Made by a program: the position numbers and the translations under genes. Shown here in pieces: positions 45,930-57,884 of a DNA stretch of 64,000 bases. Source of the stretch: Periplaneta americana (taxonomy: Eukaryota > Arthropoda > Insecta > Blattodea > Blattidae); NCBI RefSeq assembly GCF_040183065.1, contig NC_091123.1, forward strand, positions 109,900,821 to 109,964,820. Direction: 5' to 3'. A model generated the notes under the pieces. That model did no database searches. It was not told the DNA's origin and saw nothing but the letters and a program-made list of their open reading frames with translations. The first letter of the stretch is position 1. Every line of letters starts with the position of its first letter.

Positions 45930-46195
45930 TGCCTCTGTGATCTGTTGGTCAGCATACTGGCTTCCAGATCAGGAGGTCCCGGGTTCGATTCCCGGGATCA
46001 GCTCTCGGTGAATTTTTCTTGAAGAAGAGGAATTCCCTGGGTGTCTAGAGCCTGGAAATTTGTATGAATATGAGTGTGATTGTGAGTGTGCCAGGTTAAT
46101 ATTAATTAACCTATCATCACAGATATAAACATACATCAGGACTGTCACTGGGCAGTAACCTGAACACACGTTTCAGCGTTACATTGTTGACAAGT
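45930..46195 (+). repeat. tRNA-derived SINE
   Basis: The head GCCTCTGTGATCTGTTGGTC and B box CGGGTTCGATTCCCGGG are followed by TTTTTCTTGAAGAAGAGGAA, CCTGGGTGTCTAGAGCCTGG and a tail ending near 46195. Confidence 0.7.
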
Positions 46196-46419
46196 AACTC
46201 CATCTGTTAGCACAACCTTAAAGCATCTAATAGATGCTATAGAGTTACCAACAACGAAAAAAAAAAGTATCAGTGAATCAATTTTATTTTATTAAAGTTC
46301 TCTCCTCCTCTGATTGAGGTTCTGGCTAATATGCAATCTATTATCAGACAGTACATTTCACTTGACGGTATGTGTCAGAGGAAGAACAATTATTTTTATG
46401 CGTCTGAAGTCTGATTAGT

Positions 46420-46575
46420 GTAACATGTAGCTAATCGGCGATGTATGCAATGGAGGGTGAAAGAAACTGGCCACCCTAACCCATTATCTCCTGGCCTAGT
46501 TGTCTCATAAGTGGTATCTTCTTGGTATTACTTATGAGGTTGATACCTGTCTTCGGACAGTTGACTAAACAACAA
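46420..46575 (+). repeat. SINE family C
   Basis: GCGATGTATGCAATGGAGGG, CCCATTATCTCCTGGCCTAG, CTTATGAGGTTGATACCTGT, CTTCGGACAGTTGACTAAAC and then an AAC repeat. The best copy of the three in the window. Confidence 0.7.
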
Positions 46576-46579
46576 CAAA

Positions 46580-47950
46580 GTTCTCTCAACGTATTTTTGG
46601 TGTGTGAACTATGAATTGTGATTTCTAAAATGTAAAATCTGTTTTATGTTCAATTATTTTGTTATTTATCGATTTTTTTACTCTTAAAAGTCTTTCGTCA
46701 TCTACTGTCATCGACTGGCTTAGTTTCATTGTATCAAATTTTCAAGTTAAATATTTTGTGAGAAAAAGGAGTACAAAGACGGGGAGGGAGGAACTAAGCA
46801 AACTTAGAAAAGCACAGTTATAGTGAACGCATGAATATGTGGTAAAACAGGAGTGAAATCAAACTGTTGTCAGCCAATATCATTTGATGGAAGTGCTTTA
46901 AAAACGCCTATGCTCCTGATGGAACGGAACAACATCTATCACCGCCACCACTATTACCACCACAGAGCCATTAAAATGTACTTTGCAAGTCAGTTTTCTT
47001 AATTAATTACAAATTAGAAAAATTGTACTTCGTTAAAGTTTTCGTGTGCATAACTTTACTGCTTCATACTTAGTTCAAAGGTACTGTACGTTTGCAATAT
47101 GCAAAGGTACAGTTTCCCTGGAAAAGGATGAGACGATTGAATATTCGAAAGTCTCAGATGTGAGACACTGCGCATGATCGGAGACCAGAGCACTGATACA
47201 CAAGATAACGAATATTGAGTTACTTAAATTCAGACTGTTTGGTTTGTTACTAGCATCGTTCCGAAATTCACTTCAAAAACTGCAAAAAGTATGATAATAT
47301 TACGTAAATGAAAGATAAATATATACATAAATCGTGTAGTTAAATCGACAATGGACCTTCATAACTAGATCGACACTCCACACAGAAAGGAAAGCTTTCA
47401 TGTCGTTTCAATAGCTCAGACAGTAAGACTTCTGCGTTTTGTGCAGAAGAGTGCGAGTTCGATTCTTAGTCTATACAACGATTTTTTTTGTCTAAATAAC
47501 GTTGAAATAGCTAAGTAACGTTGAAATAGAGTTTTACAAAGTCCTGAGATTAAGTGTTAATAATCGCAAACAATACAAAATTACAAGTTATAATATTATA
47601 AACGTTAATCTAATGAATGCATTTATACACACACATATGCAATGTAAATGCATATATATTAAAAACTAACAATTAAAATGAAATTATAAAAATATATATA
47701 ATAATAGACAAACTTTTACAAAGGTTTAGAGTCCTTAGGCTATGTAATTTGTTGAGTAATTATTACAATATTTTATTAATAGCTTTCCCATATGTGTAAG
47801 AAATGCACTCGCACAAAACAATTTTTGTTAAAAGTATGGCTTTAGATTATTTCATTCTCACACCTTCAGTTAATTTTAACTATTTTATTTACGTGTTTGC
47901 AATAGTGTTTAATTTAGTATGCATTCAATTTTATTCATGTTATGATTGAA
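46580..47950. other. Unassigned with tRNA-like scrap
   Basis: No gene recognised. A decayed tRNA-like head (TTTCAATAGCTCAGACAGTA with GAGTTCGATTCTTAG) lies at about 47405-47485. Confidence 0.4.
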
Positions 47951-47959
47951 TGGAAAAGC

Positions 47960-48500
47960 ACTGTTGCAGTTATTGACTAATTACATATATTAATACTAAT
48001 TATTAAATGCATCTGTTAAGTAACCAATTGCAGTATCTTTTGCAAAATCTTGAATGTTTAAGTTGTCAATAATATTTCTGTACTAATATACTATAATACG
48101 TTAAAAGAATTTGCAATAGATTTGGGATCCTCTACTTTATAATCATTGGTTTTAGTGAAAAAATATTTTCTTTCTTAGGATATCTACAAGTTTAAATTTA
48201 ATAATATTCCGAATAGATTTAATTGCATTATCTGAATTTTGTACTTTTCTATTCAAATATATTCTATTTCCCTCTTTCATAATTTTTGATAAATTACACT
48301 GTACTCCTTGCAGTATTTAAGAACATGAGGATCATTACATTGCAACTCATTACATATAGATTCTTCTTTTTAATACATGAGATTTTGAAGTCCCTGCGTT
48401 ATCTACATGTTTTTACTTTTGAATTTTTTCACAACATTGAGTGGAGAAAATCCACTGAAGTGATTATGAAATTAAGTGAAAAATGCAATACATTAACTCT
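47960..48500 (-). pseudogene. LINE fragment, endonuclease-RT linker
   Basis: The minus strand reads, with frameshifts, WITQGL-like text, KISCIKKKNLYVMSCN, NDPHVLKYCKEYSVIYQK, NRIYLNRKVQNSDNAIKSIR and EDPKSIANSF. This matches the W(I/F)T.GIKISC...Y..YC...KKAK..Y......S.NK.K..W.I stretch before the RT of jockey/CR1-like LINEs. Upstream endonuclease and downstream RT are not visible. Confidence 0.6.
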
Positions 48501-48946
48501 TAATATCAGTAGTACCAGTACCATATACGTTTTTCCAAGATTCATTTTGTAGACATAAATGTAAATAATCATTAGCTACACCATTTACGATCCTTTCTTA
48601 GTTTTTAAATTAATATTTTGAAATTGTTCAGTGACATTGGAAACACTTAGGATTTGTTTATCATGTTCAGACAAGCCACTGATTATAGGTTCTGTCGAAT
48701 AGGAATTCAGTCTAATTCTGTGTACAAAACATTTATCAATGGCTGTGCTACTTCAGCTTAGATTTAATTTGATTAGTTTCGCAACAGTTGGACTTCCTGT
48801 TAAATCCTGTTATTTAGATATTTAATTTAGGGTTGATTTATTAACTCTTACTATGCAAGATGCCTCTTATTTCAATAATTCTATATCACGTTAAATAGTC
48901 ATTGTCTACACTAAAGTATTATCGTCATCCCTCATTTCTCACCGTA

Positions 48947-49953
48947 ATGGCGAACCGACGTGACATGAGACAGCGAGTTATAGCTCTAGTTGAGGCTGGA
49001 TATGGGGCTAGATCTGCTGGCCGTTTGGTCGGTGTTCCTGAAGTACAGCCGCGAGGTGGGTTATCGTTACCAAAATTTTGGGGAGGTCGAAAATCGCCCT
49101 ATTCCTGGGCGTCCGCGGATTTCTTCATTGGAAGAGGATGCTCTCTTATTCGAGACTGGTCGACAGGACCCCTTTCTGACTGCTAACGAAATAAGAGCAG
49201 TATCTAACTTTCCCGGCTCTTCACAGACTGTGATCAGCAGGTTGAGGAACCGCGGTATTAGGAGCCGGAGGGCTGCGCAAATGGAAATATTGGGGGAAAC
49301 ACAAGCTGTCGACCGTCTTGCCTTCGCTACCAATCGAGTGGATTTCGATTGGAGAAATGTAATTTTCTCCGACGAAACAACCATCTCGAGTGATTACGAA
49401 GGTCCTGTCCGTGTCTATCGTGAGGATGGTCTCCGACATGACCAGCGCTATGTGCACCGACGTGAAAGATCGGGGCGCTCTAGCATATCGTGTTGGGGGT
49501 GGATGTCTTACGATGGACCTGGCGTTATAGAAGCATCTATGGCCGGTTTAATGCGGGAACTTACGAGCACATTGTGGAAAATATATTCCTTCCCTCCGCC
49601 CGAGAACGTTTTCCCGAAGGAACATTGCTCTTCCAGCAGGATAGCCATCCCGTGCACTATGCTGCAAGCATTCAAAGATGGTTTCAAAGGAGACCCGAGA
49701 TCGAAATCATTAATTGGCCTCCGAAGTCACCTGATTTGAATGTCATCGAAAATTTATGGGTGGAATTGAAAAAGAGAAGGATAGTCCCGAAGCCCACCGA
49801 CGCCCTCGAAATCGAGACGAATTGTGGGATCAAGTTGTTGACACCTGGGAAGATCTCGCCGGGGATCAGAACTTATTTCACAATCTCGTGACATCCATGG
49901 CTGATCGACTTAGAGCTGCAATAGAAGCTGATGGCATGTGGACAAGATTTTAA
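48947..49953 (+). pseudogene. Tc1-type transposase, near full length, frameshifted
   Basis: It begins MANRRDMRQRVIALVEAGYG (helix-turn-helix), shifts near 49045 to REVGYRYQNFGEVENRPIPG followed by RPR (linker with GRPR hook), then carries the first catalytic Asp in NVIFSDETT. It shifts near 49530 to GTLLFQQDSHPVHYAAS (second Asp) and WPPKSPDLNVIENLW (catalytic Glu), shifts again near 49800, and ends at LRAAIEADGMWTRF with a stop at 49951-49953. I count 35 residues between the second Asp and the Glu (DD35E), against 34 in Tc1. About 335 codons, normal for the superfamily. Terminal repeats were not found. Inactive. Confidence 0.85.
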
Positions 49954-50134
49954 GTTAATAGGTCTCTTTTTGTTTGAAGAAGAATACTTTTAACTTCCAA
50001 GTAAGTTTTATTTTTTTTGACGAGGTTCAGCCAACTTGTAAAACCCAGAAATTGGGCATAAATTATTCCATATTTTTCGACAAATTAGACAGTCGAGGAA
50101 CTCTGAACAAATTAATTACACTTCAATAAAAAAA

Positions 50135-50217
50135 AAGTTTTACCCGGGATCGAACACGAGACGTTTCGGTTATACAGCGGAACCAACACGCTACTATATG
50201 AGCTACGGAGACAAGAC
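50135..50217 (-). repeat. Decayed tRNA-like unit
   Basis: On the minus strand, TCCGTAGCTCATATAGTAGC and GTGTTCGATCCCGGG are followed by a T9 run (Pol III stop). The T stem no longer pairs well. A short SINE or tRNA pseudogene. Confidence 0.5.
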
Positions 50218-51097
50218 AGTGACAGCAGCAGTCCAGAATGTAGATCCCTTATCAGGCATTTGCCATTCGGTACAGTGAAGCAATGATATTTTGTGACTCG
50301 AGCTATGTTGTGAAATCCTGGCCTTAAATGGCAGTCTTCTTCGTGATCCTTATTCTGGTCCTTGTCCTTGTTGTGGTCCTTGTAACAATTCTTATACTAC
50401 TTCTCATGTTATGTATCGTTACGTCGATATCGAGTGAACCGCGCTGTAGAACTTTAACTTCCGACGACCAAGAATCGTCTCATTCTTTTTAAGGGTAACT
50501 GTACTTTTCCATAGAAGTTCAGTAGTACTACTTGCTTGCGCCTTTGCATAGGTTTCCTTTCAGTAAAGTGTTATTTGGTATTTTATAGATCATGTTTACA
50601 TTAACTGATTGAAATATGTGGCCCGGTAACCGTAGTAGATCTAATGGTGAAGCTAATGACATTTGCCTCTATTTAGAGAGGAAATAAACAATTCTATTTT
50701 TAAACATGGGACACGACATCGAAGCTCATTAAATACGCGTAGCATGAAATCTAGGTTAGAAAGCTTGTATGTAAATTCAGGTAACTATAGTGCTTGTTAT
50801 GCATTATACCTAAAAATGATTTGAGTTGTTTGGATCGTAAGTAAATCACAGCGATTCTAGAAATGTCACATTTCTTCAACATTTTGGTAAATAATGTTTT
50901 TACCTCATCTGGAAACTCATTTCTTCCAGTTTTTAGAAATATATAACTTGTGCCCATTATCTCTATAATTAGATACTTATTTGGACATTATTATAATATG
51001 AACGCACTACATCTTTTGCTACATCTTTCGCCTACTTTTGAGACATCGGTGAACTTCCTAGCAAGATACCAACCCCGTGACATTCAATGAAAAAAAG

Positions 51098-51172
51098 TAT
51101 CACGGAATTAGGAAACTTTACCCTATTACACATTTTCCGACATGTAGAGTAAAGTTGCCTAATTCCGTGATA
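51098..51172. repeat. 75-nt hairpin
   Basis: The left arm TATCACGGAATTAGGAAACT and right arm (complement of TATCACGGAATTAGGCAACT) pair over about 28 bp with few mismatches around a loop of about 20 nt. Confidence 0.75.
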
Positions 51173-51751
51173 TTGCGTGATATCATTACTTAGCCTGCAC
51201 TATAGCCTTATATTCAACGTATTCCTTATTTTTTCAGCCTAAAGACGTTATTCACGTCGTTGATGTGAATCCATAATTTCTTCACCCTTGCAGTTTGTAT
51301 TCGTAATATTTTCCCTTTAATTTCCTTTTTTTCCGTTAGTATTATGATTTTTTTGTATACCTATTCATCTGTTTCAGTATTCTTTAACATATAACTATTA
51401 TTTTTTGCTTAGATATTTATAGCTGTGTGTTGTGTTACAAAGTTAATTTCTCTTTCAAAAATATCTCAGCATATATCTTTCTTTTGTTATGCGCCTCCAT
51501 TTTCTATTTCTTACATATTAAGACTGTAACTTCTCTTTTCCATCTCTACAAACCCGCGTCAGGGTTTTTTTTTTTAATTCCCATTATATAATTTCCTTCA
51601 CATCTCATAGTATAAGCACATGCACATTGCAGGCACATGCATATTGTAGCCTTTGAGTTTCGAAAGTTTGTAATCCTTTAGTTAATAACAATCATCAGAG
51701 TGAGAAAGAGACATGTCAAAGGTTATTAGTCGTTGAAAATAGACGATGGCG

Positions 51752-51753
<2 letters not shown>

Positions 51754-51822
<69 letters not shown>
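51754..51822. repeat. (TTA)n microsatellite
   Basis: About 23 ATT units drifting into ATCGTC. Confidence 0.95.
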
Positions 51823-51823
<1 letters not shown>

Positions 51824-53750
51824 CATCGTCATCATTTTATGACTATTAATTTTAATTGATATTAAAACAACATTTTATCCACAAGGAATTGAAACTACTT
51901 GTAACTTACTGTAAGATGTCAATAAATCTATGTACTAACTGATTGGCGTCTTTGTTTCTTGCTGCATAGACCTTGTAAGCATTATGATCAACTTCATATA
52001 CTTTTACAGAATATTTTATTGAAGCTGAAATACGCGTATTATTCCTTTTAAGACTACGAAAAAAGTACACGCAGGTCGATAAGTCTACTATACTTCATAT
52101 ATATTCTCCACAAGAACTATATAACATCGAATCCTTTGCAGTTGGAAAAATATTGTCTTTTGGGATGCGGTATAACCAAATTTTACTGCGTCGTCCGTTC
52201 TCGTTATGGCGTATAGAATCAAGAGACATTGTTTGCAGAAGAAAGGAAGATGAAAAGAGTATTTTATTGCGTTTTCATAGATCGCTGGAAAAAAATAAGG
52301 TCGCTGTGAGAAATTGGCTTAGTTAAAGAAAGTCAGTTACAAATACTTGTCGAATCTGTTTAATTTATGCTAGTGCACAGTGTTCCTGTCATCTTATAAT
52401 AAAGGGCCCGGTCGTAACTTCTTCAGATGACAGCTTCTTAGCTCACGGATTGGTGTTCGATCCCTGCAAATCCTTTAATATTTGTAGAGAACAAACCAAT
52501 GAGGCAGTTTTTTTTTTCAGAATACCTCAGTTCTAATTTAAACATTGGCCAGTTACCGCCATGTAATATGTCCCAGTCGCTGAATATTTTGTAGTTGAGG
52601 TTGAGTGAATAGTCATGAAATAGGAGATCTATGTGTGGAAAACTATAACCATTACTGAAGAATTCAAGAATATCATCACTTACCAACATTCTTTAGTGTT
52701 TAAATGACTCAAGATTAGCAGGTGGTCCTTCCTGAAGACCAACAACGAACAGGTAAAGCAATTGTGTCAGTATTGGACGAATGACCGATCTTTCGGAAGC
52801 GCCTTTCCTCCCCGTGCCTCGCTTCTTTGTAATTTATTGTATGCTAGCTACTAAATGTTTACAATAACGTTTCATTTTCTTTCTAAATTCAGATGTTTCT
52901 TTCGTGAAATTGGCATTTGGTAAAAATTGACCACATCCTGTTCCATTGTTATCATCAGCCACATTTTTAAACCTCAGCGAATCTTCCTCCTCAGAAAAGA
53001 ATTTGAGGGACGAGGCTAATGAAGTGTTTCGTAGCTAGGAACTGTACCGGAAACCTCTGGCTAGTTGGTAGAGACCTACTCCTTCTCATATACAAAAACA
53101 CATCCATTAATCATGGCCAGCATTATAATGGATTTGTCTGGCTTTCTTATACAGGATGATTCGTGACGGACATAAATTGAGGAGGTAGCCTAATTCCTCC
53201 TGTTATCATGATAAGAATAGTTTCTATTAACATGGATCCTGCTTTTCGAGTTAGGCCTATCATGGTTTGTATAACGGTAAAAACAGTTTGAAAATGGACT
53301 ATATGATACAAAACTAAAAGTAGAACATTAAGGCATTATCATTATTAGTGTATTTATCATATTAAGTGCTACTGGTGAAAAAGTTGAAAGTAACATCTGA
53401 TGTAGAATTAATCTATCGTGACTGAACTGCGCGCTAGCAGTTAATGGTAATGTCCTGCAAAAATTTAATGAAATTAATTTTTTTATGTCTCAGCTATTAT
53501 AAAAGCTAAATGAACAAAACTCTTCATGCTGAATATACATACAATACACTGTATAAAACACTATTTAGAATATTAAAATAGCTAATAATTACCTATAAGA
53601 ATAATATCAAATTTGCATAATTTTTTTACAACCGTAAAGCATTTACATAATAAAATATACAATTAATTAAATATCTGCATTATTCTTTTACTGGAATGTT
53701 TTAATGATTTACATCAACAACATAGTCTAGGATCTTCTGTATATTCCTTC

Positions 53751-53888
53751 AAGAAATATTTTTTTCCATAATCGTTACCTTTAATATTAAATTTTCTAAA
53801 ATTTTAGAAAATTTAATATTAAAGTTAAGAATTAAAATTTTAGAAAATATATTATTAAAGGTAATGATTAAGAAAAAAAAATATTTCT
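53751..53888. repeat. AT-rich foldback
   Basis: The arms at 53751-53804 and 53836-53888 are inverted (AAGAAATATTTTTTTCC, GTTACCTTTAATATTAAATT). An inner perfect palindrome around TTTCTAAAATTTTAGAAA lies at 53780-53823. Confidence 0.75.
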
Positions 53889-54321
53889 TATTAAGTCGCC
53901 GCTGGTAACTATACGAGTAAGTACACTGAAGCATGTCAACTACCTTGCACTACATTTGCCGACTACTGGTCTAGTGTGTGTGTTCTGTTGACATGTGTCG
54001 GAAGAATAGAGAGTGTTGTAACGATTAAGGCTATCACACACAGAAAGCTAAGCTAAGCTAAACTGAGCTACGCAAGCTAAGGGAAAAAATAGCTGTAATA
54101 TGGAATGGCACACACAGAGCGCTATGCTAAGCTGATCTAAGCTAAGTTTCACAGATCGCCTAGGAGGCGATTTTCGTAGTTGTAGTTGGCTTCGCGCATG
54201 CGCATAATCAGTTGTTTTCCCGGCAGACAGACGGTTGTGTGTAAGTTTTGTGTAGCCCAACTTTAATAGTTACTTTATTGTTCCTGTGTATTAATTTATT
54301 ACCGTGGAAGGTAGCCCAAGG

Positions 54322-54448
54322 GAGAAAAGATTGATTGAATAAATACAAAAATATCTCTGTCTCTATGACACAACCTCAAATTTATTATAGAGACACAACC
54401 AGGAAAGAACTGTTGGCAAGAAATAAGTGAAACTCTTGGGATTGATTG
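54322..54448 (+). pseudogene. MADF/Myb-like accessory protein remnant of Harbinger
   Basis: In two frames the plus strand reads RLIE-stop-IQKYLCLYDTTS and then ETQPGKNCWQEISETLGIDC, the first half of a MADF domain (..LI..V...P.LYD, W.EIS..LG). It stops at a GTACGT donor-like site, the same place in the domain where the exon at 30-182 ends. In Harbinger elements this second protein brings the transposase to DNA and to the nucleus. Stops and a frameshift make it inactive. Confidence 0.65.
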
Positions 54449-54785
54449 TACGTATATTTTATTCTTTTACATAACTATGGTACACACTATAATTTGAATA
54501 CTGCTTACAGTTTGGAAATATGCTTTTCACTTTATGAAATTCATTTATTAAATTACAGTAAAGTCTTATTGCTAACTTAACTAGAAGTTCATTTTGAACA
54601 GTCAATCTTGATTTCTCCCTCTATGAACATAAGCTATTTGTCATGATTTCCTTCATTCATGAAATAACTCATAAACTCTTGCCTAACATTGAAAGCTTCT
54701 TGCGTAACATTGCAACCTACACGTGGAATCGAATCAAGACATGCGTCTTGTGTTAAAATTTCCTGTTGACATTCTCTTATTGGTA

Positions 54786-55262
54786 TCACGTATACATATT
54801 CTGCCTCATATAATTGTGAAGAACACATGTTGCCTTTAAAATTTTACCAACTAGTTCCACCCAGCATCTAAAAGGTTTTTCACAAACCCCCCATTGCGAA
54901 ACCAGAATACCAAAAGTATTTTCAACAATACGTCTGGCTCGTGAGAGTCTGTAATTGAACACAGCTATTGGCTCATTGTTGTGAATCTGGTCACGTAGAA
55001 AAGATCGCATGAGGTATCTCTTCAATGGGAAAGCCCCATCCCTAACAAATACGAAAGACAAACTCGGCCTATGTGATACCAATGGCTCATCTGCAGTTAT
55101 ATTTAAAGACCCATCTTTCAATGCCTTCCCGAATACATTATTTGAGAAAACGCCACCTCACTATTTCTTCTTTCTGCACCCACATCGATCACTGTAAAAC
55201 GATAATTTCACGTATCCAAAATCGTCTCCTGTTCTGTTTCTTTCTCTTTCTTCATCTTCCAT
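54786..55262 (-). pseudogene. HARBI1-like transposase, internally deleted
   Basis: The minus strand starts with MEDEERERNRTGDD, a plausible N-terminus, and jumps to VIDVGAERRNSEVAFSQ. After a frameshift at about 55120 it continues GSLNITADEPLV, FVRDGAFPLKRYLMRSFLRD and FNYRLSRARRIVENTFGILV, ending YMRQN with a stop at 54786. The FNYRLSRAR..VEN.FGIL block carries the third acidic residue of the DDE nuclease (DDE_Tnp_4). At about 160 codons it is less than half the usual length; the middle is missing. Confidence 0.8.
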
Positions 55263-55436
55263 GACAGCAGCTAATAAAATTACCTTCTCCTCAAATATTA
55301 TAATTGGATGTAATCCAGTCAACTTAAAAAATCTGTTTTACTTAGTTTAGCTTAGCTTACCGTAGCTATCGTTTCGTGTCATAGCACATCATAGCATTGT
55401 TTAGCGTAGCTTACCCTAGCTTATTATAGATTTATT

Positions 55437-55906
55437 AATTTGTCCTACAGAATAATATCTGTAAAATTGACAATTAATATTTGAGGAGAAAAATTCGCTC
55501 CGGCGTCGGGGATCGACTCAATTCACATAATACATGTGGGTGCAGAATATTACAGATATTATTCTGTAGGAAAAATTAATAAATCTATAATATACCCATA
55601 GCTGCAGTGCATATATTTGTACAGATTACTGTGCACGTAGCTGCGGAATCCTGGCCAAACAAGTCACTCAGCTGAGTGCGCTCCTAGTATAATGACAGTT
55701 GACATTGGACATATACGTCAACATATATGCCTAACTTGGAGTCAGGCCACAAAGGGAAACATTGAAGGAGGAGGGTTCAGTCCGGTACTGTGGATTGAAT
55801 TCGGCGTAGCTCAGTGGTCAGAGCGCTTGGTACGTAGAACCAAGGACCCGGGTTCGATCCCCGGCGCCGGAGCGAATTTTTCTCCTCAAATATTAATTAT
55901 CTTAGC
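55437..55906. mobile_element. Foldback element with tRNA-like unit, copy 2
   Basis: Same family as 2557-3237. Its left part is a short inverted piece (AATATTTGAGGAGAAAAATT, then CGCTCCGGCG), followed by the ATTATTCTGTAGGA unit, the 200-bp head (TGCAGTGCATAT, CGGAATCCTGGCCAAAC, AAGGGAAACATTGAAGGAGG) and a complete tRNA-like unit with T5. It sits inside the right end region of the Harbinger element, so it inserted later. Confidence 0.75.
55800..55872 (+). tRNA. tRNA-like unit (anticodon-loop GTA), best preserved of family 1
   Basis: The acceptor TTCGGCG pairs with CGCCGGA over 7 bp with one wobble; D stem GCTC/GAGC; anticodon stem TTGGT/ACCAA with loop ACGTAGA (two nt after the D stem, where one is normal); T arm CCGGG-TTCGATC-CCCGG. 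T5 begins about 6 nt downstream. The C at position 33 and repeat context argue for a tRNA-derived repeat module. Confidence 0.4.
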
Positions 55907-55943
55907 TTAGTTTAGATTAGCTTTCTGTGTGTGGTAGCCTTTA

Positions 55944-57832
55944 GTAGCCTATCGTGCGTGTTGTAGTGATTTGTGTATGCCTTCTGCAGGAACTATAGCG
56001 AGTGTTGTAGACATCGACATCCCCAGGTATGACGCCTTAGACCACGACGCTACTGCGCGGGACAGTATGATATGACAGTATTCCTATTAAATGTGTAGTA
56101 GAAGAAGCCATGCGATATTTGAATTGTTTACGTTACAAAGATTCACATTAATAAGATATTAAGTTTATTAGTTGAAAATGTAGTTAGGCGTTATATAATT
56201 CCAACAGTTTGTTTTAACTTGGTTTTGAAAGCACATTAGCTTTGTGTGTGTTTTATACGTTGGTTTTCCCCATTCTCCCATTACAAACAAGGGATTCGAA
56301 GCAGAAAATTATATTAATTTCTTGTTTAATACGTAGTTAAATCATTTAATGTATATTTGCTTTCAAAATTGAAGTTCCCATTTGCTTGAGGTTTTTGAGA
56401 AACACACACGTTTCATGGTAAAGAGAATTGCTGAACTGAATGCAGTACAGTAGTAAAAAGTTTTGTTTGTTGAGCGTTTCAACTTTGCGAATAACAGCTT
56501 AATTCGACATTGAATTCATACATTTAGTTAATATGAAACATTCGCAGCGTTTGAATTAGGGCTTTAATGATTTCCTTGTCGTTTTGTATTATGTGAATTG
56601 AGTCTGTTAGCTTATGGGATTTGTCCTTAAATTTGTGTATTAAATGTTTTGTTCGTCACTGTACAACTTTAGTCAATAAACACACAGTTCGCAGAATATT
56701 TGCATTTGCAATATAACTCTTGTCAATTTATAGGTCTATGGCTCAGCAATTCACAGCTCCTATCAGAAGCACCGGGATTCCATCCCGAGTTTGTGACTGA
56801 CAAAGAATGCTGTGTAAATTTATTTACATTATTCGTATATCTATTTGCATTTTGTAAATATACACAAACAATAAATATAATACAAAATACCGATAATTAA
56901 CAATACAATAGAATAAATAAGATGATAATACATAAGTAAAAAAGTAGCTTATAATAATGTTTAATAATTTTGAGGACCGAATGATCAGTGCTCGTATTCA
57001 GTCGCTGTTCCGAAATGATTTTAATAGAAGAGAACTTAGAAATAAACTAGAAACTAAAATAAAATAAGACTTACAATGAATTCACATAATATAACATTAA
57101 CATAGAGAAGAATTTATATAATTTTGTACGTCAATCTACTAGGATAATTTATTAAAAAAGAAACTATATACATACACACACACAAAAAAATTCGAAGACA
57201 TTCTTTTTATTTCACCATTTTTCTGAATTGTTTCTTAATTATCTAGCTGTAGTTAAAGAGAGACAGATCCTTACATGCTGACAGCATCAGTATCTGACTG
57301 ATTTAGTTGTGGACTGGTATTCCTAACTAAATAGAGAAGTTCACCAACTGGAAATGCGATATACGAAACTCATATTCCGTTGCAAGGTTTGGAGAATAGA
57401 TATTTCTGTTGCATGTAGAAGGTTACCTCCTTTCAGGTGACAATAACATGGTGACATTTGGCTTTCTTCACTACGGTACACTGAGGATTGTACTTTACTG
57501 TTCACTGGGATTTTTATTAGCATTATATTTATATTTTCTTTTTCGTTAATCCATATTTATGATTATATATCAATGGTCAATAGAACAAATGTAAACCTGT
57601 ATTATGTGAGCCTATTCTGTAATATAAAACTCAGTAAATGAAACTAAACTAATGGCTGGTCCATTTCGACACACAAAATGAAATCTTCAGTCATGGGTTT
57701 TAAAAACTCTTTCTAGTCTTCACTTCCCTCCTGATCTATAATTCAAAATGAATTCTAAATGTGTAGAGGAATTCTATTGTCATCGATTCTTGCGCAGATT
57801 TGTTTTTAAGTTCTGATTTTTTCTAAAATATT
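55944..57832. other. Unassigned with SINE scraps
   Basis: Pieces of tRNA-like heads lie at about 56030-56070 (GACCACGACGCTACTGCGCG) and 56735-56790 (TATGGCTCAGCAATTC with GGGATTCCATCCC). No gene recognised. Confidence 0.4.
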
Positions 57833-57884
57833 ATAACATTTGAGATAGGGAAAAACAAAAACATCACAGTGTTGGGCAAACAAC

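Larger units (their letters stand above)
50220..54024. other. Unassigned, with hairpins and microsatellite
   Basis: No gene recognised in 3.8 kb. It holds the hairpin at 51098-51172, the (TTA)n tract and the AT palindrome listed separately, and a decayed tRNA-like head near 52410-52475 (GGTGTTCGATCCCTGC). The 83-aa minus frame at 52438-52689 has no known domain. A TAGGCCTA is at 53252-53259. Confidence 0.45.
54028..55940. mobile_element. PIF/Harbinger element with TTA duplication
   Basis: The ends AGGCTATCACACACAGAAAG (left) and CTTTCTGTGTGTGGTAGCCT (right) are inverted repeats with one mismatch. A 3-bp TTA duplication (54025-54027, 55941-55943) flanks them, as expected for PIF/Harbinger. 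Subterminal CTAAG repeats occur at both ends. The element carries a MADF-like remnant on the plus strand and a transposase remnant on the minus strand, the usual two-gene convergent layout. A tRNA-like foldback (55437-55906) is inserted next to the right end. Confidence 0.9.
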
